DNA of 64,000 nt from Oscarella lobularis (taxonomy: Eukaryota > Porifera > Homoscleromorpha > Homosclerophorida > Oscarellidae): the NCBI RefSeq assembly GCF_947507565.1, contig NC_089191.1, positions 558,001-622,000 on the forward strand, read 5' to 3'. The notes under the pieces were generated by a model. The model was not told the DNA's origin. It did no database searches and saw nothing but the letters and a program-made list of their open reading frames with translations. Shown here piece by piece: positions 44,659 to 54,774 of this stretch. Every line of letters starts with the position of its first letter. Within the stretch, counting starts at the first letter, position 1. The position numbers and the translations under genes are program-made.

Positions 44659-47392
44659 ATGGCGAAGAAATCGGCGAGCAGTACTAATCCCGGTACAATG
44701 GAGCGTCTATCGTTTCGCAGGAGGTCTAGAAAAGGCTTTTTTGGGTCTTAGAACGAGCGAAAGGTCATCCGATGCACCGCAATGCGGCGACCATCAAGCG
44801 TCTTCGCATGTATCGCGGTGGAAAGCCTGTCAGGTTCGAGAATCAACGTCTCGCGCCTTTTTTTCGAGTGCTCGAGCCGCGTGCGTGCGATTTTTAGGAA
44901 TAAGAAGGGGAAGATCGTGAAGCCGGCTGAATATCAAGGCCGCTTGCCTTCGGGAACCGTGTCGCGGATCGATCCTAATCGAAAATGGTTTGGTAAGGTC
45001 TTCTCTTGCTTTTTCGGCTTGTGATCGTTCAATTTTCGTCGCTTCTAGGCAATACGAGAACGGTCGCGCAGTCGACGCTTCAGGAATTCCAGGAGAAGTT
45101 GGGAAAAGTCGTTCGCGATCCGTACAAGGTGGGAGAAGGACTGAGCCGGCGAAATGGCTGGATTTTTTGTACCCTCTGATTGGTAGGTCGTAATGAAGTC
45201 AACTAAAATGCCCGTCAGTCTCCTACAAGATTATGCCAAAGTACTGTGTCGACCTTTTTCTGTTGAAACTCTATGGTTTTCTTCAGACGAGCCGAGTTCA
45301 TCTGCTTGACACGCATCCGTTTGAGCAGACCTTTGGGATAAAGGCTCAAAGGAAGAGACCGATATTACCAACAGGTGATCTAGAGGTATGGTCAAAAATG
45401 AAGCAAGCTCCCTTCTTATATGCAAATTTAGACATATCTCTCAATGGCTGTAAAATCAGAAGGTGGAAATTTATTATTGGCTGATAAGAATCTTATCAAT
45501 GTTCCTGTAGAGTCATATGATGAGTCAAAAGACAGAACTATTGTGACTGATGATGCTGATGCAGTGAGGTAAGGCGGTGACTGTTCCAAAGAGCGCAGCC
45601 TAGACAGGTCTTACAGAAATGAGGCCAAGGAAAAGGTCTTCACTAAAGGACAGTCAAAGAGAATATGGAATGAGCTATACAAGGTAATGAGAGATAAACT
45701 GAGCTGTAGTACAAAAGCTGTATGCGTTGTTATACAGGTGATTGATTCTTCTGACGTCTTGATTCAGGTGCATTGATCCATTAGAATTTGGAGATGGCTA
45801 CATGTTTTTGCTTATAGGTTCTAGATGCACGAGATCCCATGGGAACAAGATCAGCTCACATTGAGAAATACCTGAGAAAAGAAAAAGTCTACAAGCACCT
45901 CATTTTCATATTGAATAAATGTGATCTAGTCCCAACTTGGGTTACAGTACGAACTGTTTTTGCCACTTCGCTGCACATAGATACAATTTTCTTTTAGGCT
46001 CGTTGGATTCAGGTGCTATCAGCCGAATTTCCGACCTTAGCGTTTCATGCAAACATAATGAAGCCGTTTGGAAAAGGAGCGCTTATTCAGTTACTAAGGC
46101 AATTCGCTAAACTTCATAAAGATAAGAAGCAAATAAGGTCAAGCGAACGTACGAGTAAGAGAGCTCTATGGAACGCTCTCCTATTTAGCATTGGCTTTAT
46201 TGGCTATCCTAATGTGGGGAAAAGCTCTATTATTAATACTTTGAGGCGTCGCAAAGTGTGCAGCGTCGCTCCAATTGCAGGCCAAACTAAAGTCAGTAGA
46301 GTCTATGGCAGTGGGGACAAGCTTACGTTCTCCTGCAGGTCTGGCAGTACATTTTTCTTATGAAAAAAATCAATTTGATTGATTGTCCTGGCGTTGTCTA
46401 TCCGTCTGGTGACACTGAGACCGATTTAGTTCTGAAAGGAGTTGTAAGTTGGTCAGTTCTGGTGCAGTCTGTTATGGATTGATGATGTAGGTTCGCGTTG
46501 AGAATGTGAAAAGTCCGTCTGATTTTATTCCAGCTGTTTTGGAGCGGGCAAAAGGCGATTACATTAAGCAGACTTATAAGGTAGCTAAGTGGGAAAGCGC
46601 GGAAGATTTCTTGAAGCAATTAGCCAGCAAATCAGGGAAACTATTAAAGGTGCCTTTATTTGTAGACTGGGTGCAGTTCTCTGATCTACGTGGGCAATTT
46701 TTTCTAAGGGCGGTGAACCAGATATTGATACCGTTGCAAAAATGGTGCTGAATGACTGGCAGAGAGGAAAAATTCCTTATTTCGTTAAGCCTCCAGTAAA
46801 AGTAAAGCATCAGAAGGTACACAAAACGATTTATCAGATTGATTGATTCATTTGACACCTTCTGTAGAACACTGAAGTTTCTGGAGAAGGCGCTACTTCA
46901 TCTAAAGAGACCGTGGAGTCAATTGAGGACGTGGACGGCAGTGGTGAAGAGGAGGGTGATGATATGGAAAGTGAGGCTGTTCCTGTTTTTGCAAAGAAAA
47001 AGAGATTGCATCAGGCTCTTTTGAAAGGCACTAAGACGGTGGCAGGCAGTGGTGCCATTATTGCGAGACCGGGAAAGAAGAGAGAAATGGAGAAACGGGA
47101 AGAGAGAGAGAAGACTGGGGGACGGAAGAGAAAGCACAAGGAAGCGAATGCGTCGAGAATGAGAAAAAACAAACGCGAAAGGGGGCTAGAAGATGAATCC
47201 GAATTAGCAAAAGACGCTGGAGCGCAAATAGTTGTACGTGTTGCCAAATTTTTCAATCGGTTTTATCATTGCGGACTTTAGGAGAAGAAAGGAAGCAGGA
47301 AGAAAGCAAAGACGGGAGTGCATTTCTATTCGACGATCAGTGTCAAAAATCGACGAAGAGGGAAGAAGAAAGAATTTTTTCGTAATATGTAG
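44659..47392 (+). CDS. GNL2: GNL2 (nucleolar GTP-binding protein 2), complete copy 2
   Basis: The gene runs from [11 protein letters not shown] (ATG at 44659) through the NGP1 N-terminal domain to a circularly permuted GTPase: [12 protein letters not shown] (G4), [34 protein letters not shown] (G1 P-loop), VAPIAGQTK (G2) and [17 protein letters not shown] (G3). Then come [53 protein letters not shown], an acidic stretch and a Lys/Arg-rich tail ending [20 protein letters not shown]. All motifs are intact and the splice joins examined keep frame. About 15 short introns are present. It is needed for 60S ribosome maturation in the nucleolus. An inverted partial duplicate lies at 1-1213. Confidence 0.92.
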
Positions 47393-49400
47393 CGGTACGG
47401 AACGCCACTCGCGCATAAAAAGTAGAGTTGACGGGAACGCCCATTTTTGACCTGCAAGTGTCTACAACTCGTTGCGCGCGAGCGGCACTTGCGGTTACGC
47501 CACTCAAGTGTCTGCAACTCGTTGCGCGCAGGCGGCGCGCTTGCGGTTCTTCAGGAGATCGTGGACGGCGCGATAGCGGCGGTTGAACGCGCGCAGACAG
47601 TCTCGTGACCTCCAATACGAAATCGTTGCTATGCACGAACGGCTTCTAACCCGACTTCCATGACTCCAAAATTAGCCAAAGCGTTTTGAAACCATGGAAA
47701 AAGTAATCGCAGAAAAAATGAACCACGTACGAGGCTCCAAAAAGGTGCGATATCGAAACGAAGATTTTCTTCACTGCGTCCGTGAACTAGAGTAGTTGTT
47801 CGTAACTTGACTAGAAGGTAGAAGTCGCGAAACATCGAAAAACACAAGACTGCTTAGGAAGGTCAATCTGCGCAGGTTAGAAGCAGGCAGTGCGCCGTAG
47901 TATCCTTGGTGTTGCATAGTTGAAGTCCCGGTATGCAGAGAATGCAAGGTCATCGCGACTAGAGCACATCGAGACGTCTTTGCTGCTTTGGTGAAGTAGA
48001 ATAGTCGTTCTTAACTTCATTAGAAGGTAGAAGTCGCGAAATATCGAAAAAACGGGACTGGTTAGAAAAGTTAATCTGCGAAGGTTAGCAGCAGGCAGTG
48101 CGCGGTAGTATCCTTGGTGTTGCATAGTTGAGGTCCCGGTATGCAGAGAATTTTTTTGATCGCGTCTGGAGCCTGTCCAACTTAACAGTGGGCGCGCCAG
48201 GCGCTACGGTTTCGCGCCAATCGCGCATAGCAAATCGCGGTTACTTGCGGACAAGAAAGGAAGGGGCGAAGAGATTTCACGGCAACTCCAATAGATAGGT
48301 ATTCTTGCTGTCATTTTGCACTGCCTTCCACGAGCTGTGAAGTGGAGTTTTAGCCGAAAAAAGTTTGGTAGTCTCGCTGCGTCGACGTCTCGTGCGCTCA
48401 TTTGTGGAGGTGTCCCACGCCTAATAGGCGTGTATGCAAGGTCATCGCGACTAGAGCACTTCGAGACTTCTTTGCTGTTTCTGTGAAGTAGAATAGTCGT
48501 TCTTAACTTCATTAGAAAGTAGAAGTCGCGAAATATCAAATAAACGGGACTTTAAATCTGCGCAGGATAGCAGCAGGCAGTGGGCGGTAGTATCCTTGGT
48601 GTTGCATAGTTGAAGTCCCGGTATGCAGAGAATTTTTTGATCGCGTCTGGAGCCTATGTCCAACTTAACAGTAGGCGCGCCAGGCGCTACGGTTTCGCGC
48701 CAATCGCGCATAGAAAGTCGCGGTTACATGCGGACAAGAAAGGAAGGGGTGAAGAGATTTCACGGCAACTCCAATAGATAGGCATTCTTGCTGTCATTTT
48801 GCACTGCCTTCCACGAGCTGTGGAGTGGAGTTTTAGCAAAAAGAAATTTTGCAGTCTCGCTGCGTCGACGTCTCGTGCGCTCATTTGTGGAGGTGTCCCA
48901 CGCCCAATAGGCGTGTATGCAAGGTCACTGCGAATAGAGCACGTCGAGACGTCTTAGGATAGCGAACGCCTTTGCAAATAGAAGTAGAGAATGAGGGACT
49001 AGCGATCGACATAGAAACGGTCGCCGGAATGTTGTAAAAAGTCGAAAAAACGTTGTAGCTTCGCTGAAATAGCTCTTGGAACGAAATTTTCTGAACAGAT
49101 CGAAGTCTATTGCATTGACTGACAAGTTCAGTGTATTCGGATCACAGAAAATGTGGAGTTTTCGACTGCGGAACTAATTAGGGCGTTGGCACGCGTTGCC
49201 TAATTCCTAGGCGGGGCAGTTGCGAATAATCGCATTAGTGACGTCAGAATCGATATTGCTCTATAACACGTGGTTACATTTAAGTTGTTAGTGGTTAGTG
49301 ACGTCACCCAGACGTCATCAAAAGGGGAGGAGATTGCGGGCGAGCCTAGCAACGGACCGGGTATGAAGACACTTGCTCCTCAATAGTAGGCGTTCCCAAA
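47393..49400. repeat. rDNA-spacer-like region with ~482-bp tandem repeats
   Basis: A unit containing TGTTGCATAGTTGAAGTCCC, GGTATGCAGAGAATTT, GGCGCGCCAGGCGCTACGG and TCTCGTGCGCTCATTTGTGG is repeated with a period of about 482 bases (e.g. 48118 and 48600); a shorter related unit occurs near 47912. The open frames on the minus strand (such as 48204-48539 and 48687-48884) are repeats of each other and look non-coding. Its position just upstream of an 18S start suggests intergenic spacer. Confidence 0.7.
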
Positions 49401-50098
49401 ATTTTTTAAAAAGGAACTATCGAGGTCCGTTTATTCGACGAAAACGGCGGTGTAATTAAGTTAATCGCTTCCGGTTGGTTGCAAAAATTCAATTACAAAT
49501 TTCGATGTACTGTTGCTATGCAGAAAACGTGTTTTTGAAGATGGCATTCGTATTTTCGAGCGACGGCCTTACACGCCGTAGTGTTGAAGTTATTAAGGAC
49601 AAAACCCCGTTTTTTTGGCATATAGTAAGGGGGTACTACTCTCTGGAAATGGAAATACCGATTGACCCGAGTATCAGTACCGATCGCGAGCAGTCTTGAT
49701 CAGTGTAAATACTGACGCTGCTCCGAATCCGTACCGATAGACAGTGGAAAGAGTGCAGGCATCTCAGGCTGTTCGCGTGCAATCGCTACGATTCTGAGTC
49801 GAAGGGGCGTGTAAATACGCGTGTTGTGTGTGAAACAATATCAGGCAATCTGGCGGCACGGCACTACGCGAGTGGAGCGTGTCATCGCGCATCGCAGACG
49901 CAGGCCTCGTCGCCGTCGTCTCGATGCAGGATAGTCGGAGAAAAGGCGGCAGAAAGTGTTTGAATCTCGCGTCGTTCGATCACGTATCTTCGACGATCGA
50001 GAGAAACTGTATTATGGGTGCGAATGCCTCGCACGACGGGCGGATCTCCGGATCGTCCGTCGAGCGACGGTGCACACTGTGCTTCGGAAAGGCAGTTA
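49401..50098 (+). other. Putative 5' external transcribed spacer
   Basis: Unique sequence between the spacer repeats and the 18S start. No gene motif is visible. Assignment rests on position only. Confidence 0.4.
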
Positions 50099-50937
50099 CC
50101 TGGTTGATCCTGCCAGTAGTCATATGCTTGTCTCAAAGATTAATTAAGCCATGCATGTCTTAAGTTATTCGTTGTTATACGGCGAATGGCTCATTAAATC
50201 AGTTATAGTTTATTTGATGGTCTTCTTACCACTTGGATACCCGTGGTAATTCTAGAGCTAATACATGCGTCGATGCCCGACTTTTGCGGAAGGGTTGTAT
50301 TTATTAGATTCAAAACCAATCGGGATTTCGGTCCCGTTTCGGACGATTCATAGTAACTGTTTGGAGCGCATGGCCTTTGCGCCGGCGCCGGATCATTCAA
50401 GTTTCTGCCTACCAGGGTATTGGCCTACCATGGTTGCAACGGGTGACGGAGAATTAGGGTTCGATTCCGGAGAGGGAGCCTGAGAAACGGCTACCACATC
50501 CAAGGAAGGCAGCAGGCACGCAAATTACCAAATCCCGACACGGGGAGGTAGTAACAACACGGGCTTTTCAGGTCTCGTAATTGGAATGAGTCCAATTTAA
50601 ATCCGTTAACGAGGAACAATTGGAGGGCAAGTCTGGTGCCAGCAGCCGCGGTAATTCCAGCTCCAATAGCGTATATTAAAGCTGTTGCAGTTAAAAAGCT
50701 CGTAGTTGGATTTCAGGTCGATTCGATCGGTCGGCTTGACCGCGTGTCACTGGTCGAGTCGATCTTCTTCTCGAGGAGCCGGCGTGCTTTAATTGTGCGT
50801 GCCGGCGACTGGAGACCTTCACTTTGAGTAAATTAGAGTGTTCAAAGCAGGCGGTCAAGCTTGAATAGATTAGCATGGAATAACGGAAGAGGACCTTTTT
50901 CTGTTTTGTTGGTTTTGGGGACCGAGGTAATGATTAG
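50099..50937 (+). pseudogene. 18S rRNA, 5' ~840 bases only, with internal deletions
   Basis: The sequence starts with the universal TACCTGGTTGATCCTGCCAG and includes GCCAGCAGCCGCGGTAATTC and AGTTAAAAAGCTCGTAGTTG. It has a 4-base duplication (AAAGATTAATTAAGCC in place of AAAGATTAAGCC) and small deletions, for example the loss of about 18 bases after TTTCTGCC where eukaryotic 18S has TATCAACTTTCGATGG. It stops at ACCGAGGTAATGATTAG and joins directly to sequence just before 5.8S. The 3' half of 18S and most of ITS1 are missing. It cannot give a functional rRNA. Confidence 0.9.
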
Positions 50938-50961
50938 TTAATACGAAATATGAAATGAAAA

Positions 50962-51125
50962 TAACATTCAACGGTGGATCTCTAGGCTCGTGCTTTGAAG
51001 AACGCAGCAAACTGCGATAAGTAGTGCGAATTGCGAATTGCAGAACTCAGCGAATCATCGAATTTTCTAACGCAAATGGCGCTCTCGAGTATTTTCGGGA
51101 GCATGTCTGTCCGTCTGTCTGTCTG
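50962..51125 (+). rRNA. 5.8S rRNA, altered copy
   Basis: Contains AACGGTGGATCTCTAGGCTC, GAAGAACGCAGCAAACTGCG and AACTCAGCGAATCATCGAAT in order. A short GCGAATT duplication (GTGCGAATTGCGAATTGCAG) is unusual. The 3' end is placed only approximately because a CTGT microsatellite follows. Confidence 0.8.
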
Positions 51126-51380
51126 TCTGGGAGAAACGAATGCGACCAGCAAAGCACTCTTTGCAGATTCAGTCGCGTCACGTCGTCGGGAGTCGGTTGG
51201 CGGATCCAATCAAACCGTCGTCGGCTCGAAGGCGGCTCGACGGCGGCGAGGCGCGCCACAATTCTGTCCTGTGCGAGCCAACGTCGGTTCGTCGACGACG
51301 TTCGGCTGTCGCGTCAGGTGTCTCGTGACTTCGGTCGGGAGCGTTATAGTCGCGATAGCAAGGGCGTCGAGGCGGACCGA
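51126..51380 (+). other. ITS2 and start of 28S, approximate
   Basis: Position between 5.8S and recognisable 28S. It begins with a CTGT repeat at about 51107-51128. The 28S 5' end (D1 region) was not recognised and is probably partly deleted. Confidence 0.4.
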
Positions 51381-52095
51381 GGAGCCAATGCTTCCCTCAA
51401 ATTTTGGAACGGGTGGCCATTGCTTTGCGGTGGCTGCCTTGGGCTACGAAGCGTCCGAACCTCCTCGTTGGTGTAGCCTGGGTAATGCTAATACGGACGC
51501 AGAAGTGAGACGAAATTTCGGTGCTCGATGCGATCGTGCGGGAGCGTCGTGTCGTCGTCATAAGCGGTTCGAGGTCGTTGGGTGAAATGGTCTCATCCGA
51601 CCCGTCTTGAAACACGGACAAGGAGTCTAACATGTGTGCGAGTCGTGGGGTGACGAAACCCTGTGGCGCAATGAAAATGTAGGTAAGGGAAGTCGGCAAA
51701 ATAGATCCGTAACTTTGGGAAAAGGATTGGCTTTAAGGGTCTGTCGGGCTGGCATCGGAAGCCGAGCGAGTCGTCGAGGACTGGCGGAGGCGGCAACATC
51801 GAAGCCGGACCTCTTCGACGAGAGCAGTGAACGAAATTTCGGCGTCTTTCGGTGTTTCAGCGTCTTTCGCGGGCGTCGGCGTTCGGCAGCTAGGCGATTA
51901 ACGATTACTTAGAACTGGTACGGACAAGGGGAATCCGACTGTCTAATAGCATTGCGATGGCTGGCAATCGGTGTTGACGCAATGTGATTTCTGCCCAGTG
52001 CTTTGAATGTCAAAGTGAAGAAATTCTACCAAGCGCGGGTAAACGGCGTGGGAGTAACTATGACTCTCTAAGGTAGCCTCGTCATCTAAAAGTAT
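51381..52095 (+). pseudogene. 28S rRNA fragment with multiple internal deletions
   Basis: Recognisable core blocks appear in the right order: GGTCTCATCCGACCCGTCTT, AGGAGTCTAACATGTGTGCG, GTAGGTAAGGGAAGTCGGCA, GGGAAAAGGATTGGCT, GATTTCTGCCCAGTGCT, CGCGGGTAAACGGCG, GGGAGTAACTATGACTCTCT and CTCGTCATCTAA. Between them, large segments are missing (after GTGGCGCAATGAAAA), and small ones too: one C in CACGGACCAAGG, part of CTAATTAAAACATAGC, and AAATGC after AAGGTAGCC. It ends near 52095, long before the normal 28S 3' end. Confidence 0.88.
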
Positions 52096-52189
52096 TCTAA
52101 GCTGTTACCGTTTTTGGCACTAGTTTTGTCACTCGCCGTTTTGGAGAGCTCGAATCGGCTTTAACGTGCAAATGCGTTAAAACGTGTTG

Positions 52190-53120
52190 TGTGGGCTTTG
52201 CTTCAAGCGTTTCTTCAACGGCGGTGCTCTTCCAACTGCTACGGCGTCGCTTCAAGCGTTTTTACTGCTACGGCTTCGCTTCAAGCGTTTTTAACTGCTA
52301 CGGCGTCGCTTCAAGCGTTTTTACTGCTACGGCTTCGCTTCAAGCGTTTTTAACTTTTCTCTCTTCTTTCCCGGTCTCAAATCAATCACTTCTACAAGAG
52401 ACTTCTCAGCAATAACGGCACTACTGCTTGCCACCTTCTTAGTGCCCTTCAAAAGAAGCTGATGCGATAACTGCTACGGCTTCGCTTCAAGCGTTTTTAA
52501 CTGCTACGGCGTCGCTTCAAGCGTTTTACTGCTACGGCTTCGCTTCAAGCGTTTTTAACTGCTACGGCTTCGCTTCAAGCGTTTTTAACTGCTACGGCTT
52601 CGCTTCAAGCGTTTTTAACTGCTACGGCTTCGCTTCAAGCGTTTTTAATTGCTACGGCTTCGCTTCAAGCGTTTTTAATTGCTACGGCGTCGCTTCAAGC
52701 GTTTATAACGGCTACGGCTTCGCTTCAAGCGTTTTTAACTGCTACGGCTTCGCTTCAAGCGTTTTTAACTCTCTCTTCTTTCCCGGTCTCAAATCAATCA
52801 CTTCTACAAGAGACTTCTCAGCAATAACGGCACTACTGCTTGCCACCTTCTTAGTGCCCTTCAAAAGAAGCTGATGCGATAACTGCTACGGCGTCGCTTC
52901 AAGCGTTTTACTGCTACGGCTTCGCTTCAAGCGTTTTTAACTGCTACGGCGTCGCTTCAAGCGTTTTTAACTGCTACGGCGTCGCTTCAAGCGTTTTTAA
53001 CTGCTACGGCGTCGCTTCAAGCGTTTTACTGCTACGGCTTCGCTTCAAGCGTTTTTAACTGCTACGGCGTCGCTTCAAGCGTTTTTAACTGCTACGGCGT
53101 CGCTTCAAGCGTTTTAACTA
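52190..53120. repeat. 30-bp satellite with a higher-order ~411-bp repeat
   Basis: The unit CTGCTACGGCTTCGCTTCAA GCGTTTTTAA (30 bases) is repeated about 22 times, with TTCGC/GTCGC variants. A ~110-base non-satellite block containing CCCGGTCTCAAATCAATCAC appears twice (near 52371 and 52782), giving a higher-order period of about 411 bases. Confidence 0.93.
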
Positions 53121-53683
53121 TATCACGTTCGTCCTCCTCTTCACTATCCCTTTCGTCCTATTCTTCTTCTTGTAAAGGCCGGATCAAACGTTTCTGCTGC
53201 CTCAGTTAGGCTCGTTATCAAAGACTCCATCAGGTGGCTCCATATCTTCGCTGTTAAATTCAGGAGCAACTTCCAGCTCTCTTACGTTCTGCTGCACACC
53301 GACGGGTTCATCACCACCGTCTACGTCGTCCGTTAACTTCACAGTCTCTTTAGATGAAGCATGCAACAACGTTATGTTTTTTTTTTCGTTTTAAAATTGT
53401 ATTTTCCTATTGAGTTGCATTAAAATTGTATTTGTCTGTATGCTCCCTGAACGTATCGGATCGGTCGTTAATAGCTCCGTAAATTTGTTCTTCGAAGTGG
53501 CTACGTACGGTTACGCCACCGTAAACGGGACAGTTTTGTTTTTATTGATTGCTTCGTTTATCCATTGCTTCTTGCCTTCTTCGCGTGCGCTTCCAGTCCC
53601 GACAATGCTCGTACGAATGCTTTGCAAGCCGTCGGTAGGCAAGAGAGCTAATGTAATTGGCTCAGCATGCAACAGTTCCGTAG
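53121..53683. other. Region between 30-bp satellite and ALDH6A1 start
   Basis: No gene or RNA was recognised; includes a T-rich tract and the presumed ALDH6A1 promoter. A plus-strand open frame (53410-53736) has no recognisable motif. Confidence 0.4.
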
Positions 53684-54755
53684 ATGCTTCGTGCCGCTAC
53701 GTCGCTCCGATCGACGATTCGGCTCAGCGTAAGTAGGCATACGGCGTCACTTTTCGCAAACGCCAATCGAGTCGCTGTGTACTATAGAGCACGACGAAAC
53801 TCTTTATCAACGGTCAATTCGTCGACTCGAAGACGAACGAATGGATCGACTTGCACAATCCGGTATAAAACAGACAGAATTCCATATGGGGGGCCTCAGT
53901 CCGATTTCTTCCAAGGCAACGAACGAAGTGGTCACTCGAGTGCCGTGTGCAACTCGCGAAGAAATGAACAGCGCAGTCGACGCGGCAGCGAGCGCCTTCG
54001 AGTCGTGGAAAGACGTCTCGATTCTTTCGAGACAACAGATCATGTTCAAACTTCAGCACATCATCAGAAACAACATGGTAAGAGCTTTAGTGCGCGAAAT
54101 TTTTAACGTCATAACCGAAGATATTTTTAAGGGAAAATTGGCCAAAGTGATCACTCTCGAACAGGGAAAGACTCTCGCCGATGCCGAGGGGGACGTTTTG
54201 AGAGGACTTCGTGAGTTTGCTATGTGGGGGCTGTCTCTTTTGTAGCATTCTGATGTCGTATGCACTTTTTTCAGAGGTTGTTGAACATGCCTGCTCTATT
54301 ACGTCTCTCCAACTCGGCGAAACCCTGCCATCGATCTCGAGAGACATGGACACAATTTCATATCGAGTTCCCCTTGGAGTTTGCTCAGGAATTACGCCGT
54401 AAAGCCAACTACTACACCGTAGAGATTTTTCTAAAATTTATTAATTTCTCACTTTAGATTCAATTTTCCCGCCATGATTCCTTTGTGGATGTTCCCGCTG
54501 GCGTTGGTCTGCGGAAACACGTTCGTCCTGAAGCCGTCCGAGCGCGATCCGGGTGCTACGATGTTGCTATGTGAAATGGCTCACGATGCCGGCGTGCCAA
54601 AAGGAGTCCTCAACGTCATACACGGATCCAGAGACGGTAGGGAACGGACTGTTGTCATTGGCTGGTTTTTGACGTCTTGTTTTGATTCAGCTGTCAATTT
54701 TATTCTCGACGATCCGACCATTCGTGCTGTGTCATTTGTTGGATCGGATGTGGCT
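53684..54755 (+). CDS. ALDH6A1: ALDH6A1, methylmalonate-semialdehyde dehydrogenase, 5' part
   Basis: This mitochondrial enzyme oxidises (methyl)malonate semialdehyde in valine and pyrimidine breakdown. The ATG at 53684 starts [15 protein letters not shown], a presequence, spliced to [20 protein letters not shown], then [120 protein letters not shown] and [20 protein letters not shown]. Splice joins keep frame. The last visible exon ends at 54755 (FVGSDVA) with a GTAAGG donor, and the intron then turns into 41-bp satellite to the window end. The catalytic Cys and the C-terminal half must lie beyond the window, if the gene is intact. Confidence 0.9.
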
Positions 54756-54774
54756 GTAAGGATGTTGATATATT

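Larger units (their letters stand above)
43096..45875 (+). repeat. Inverted segmental duplication, copy 2
   Basis: This block is the partner of 1-1390 (minus). The match is split by element B: 43096-43179 and 44577-45875. The GNL2 gene continues beyond 45875 here, whereas copy 1 leaves the window. Confidence 0.9.

Noticed and set aside
48204-48884. Minus-strand open frames sharing MSARDVDAARL and the ending SNRDLLCAIGAKP / CNRDFLCAIGAKP
   Set aside because: They are copies of one another produced by the ~482-bp spacer repeats and show no conserved domain.
51024-51585. Overlapping plus-strand open frames in the rDNA region
   Set aside because: They lie within 5.8S, ITS2 and 28S sequence; open by chance.
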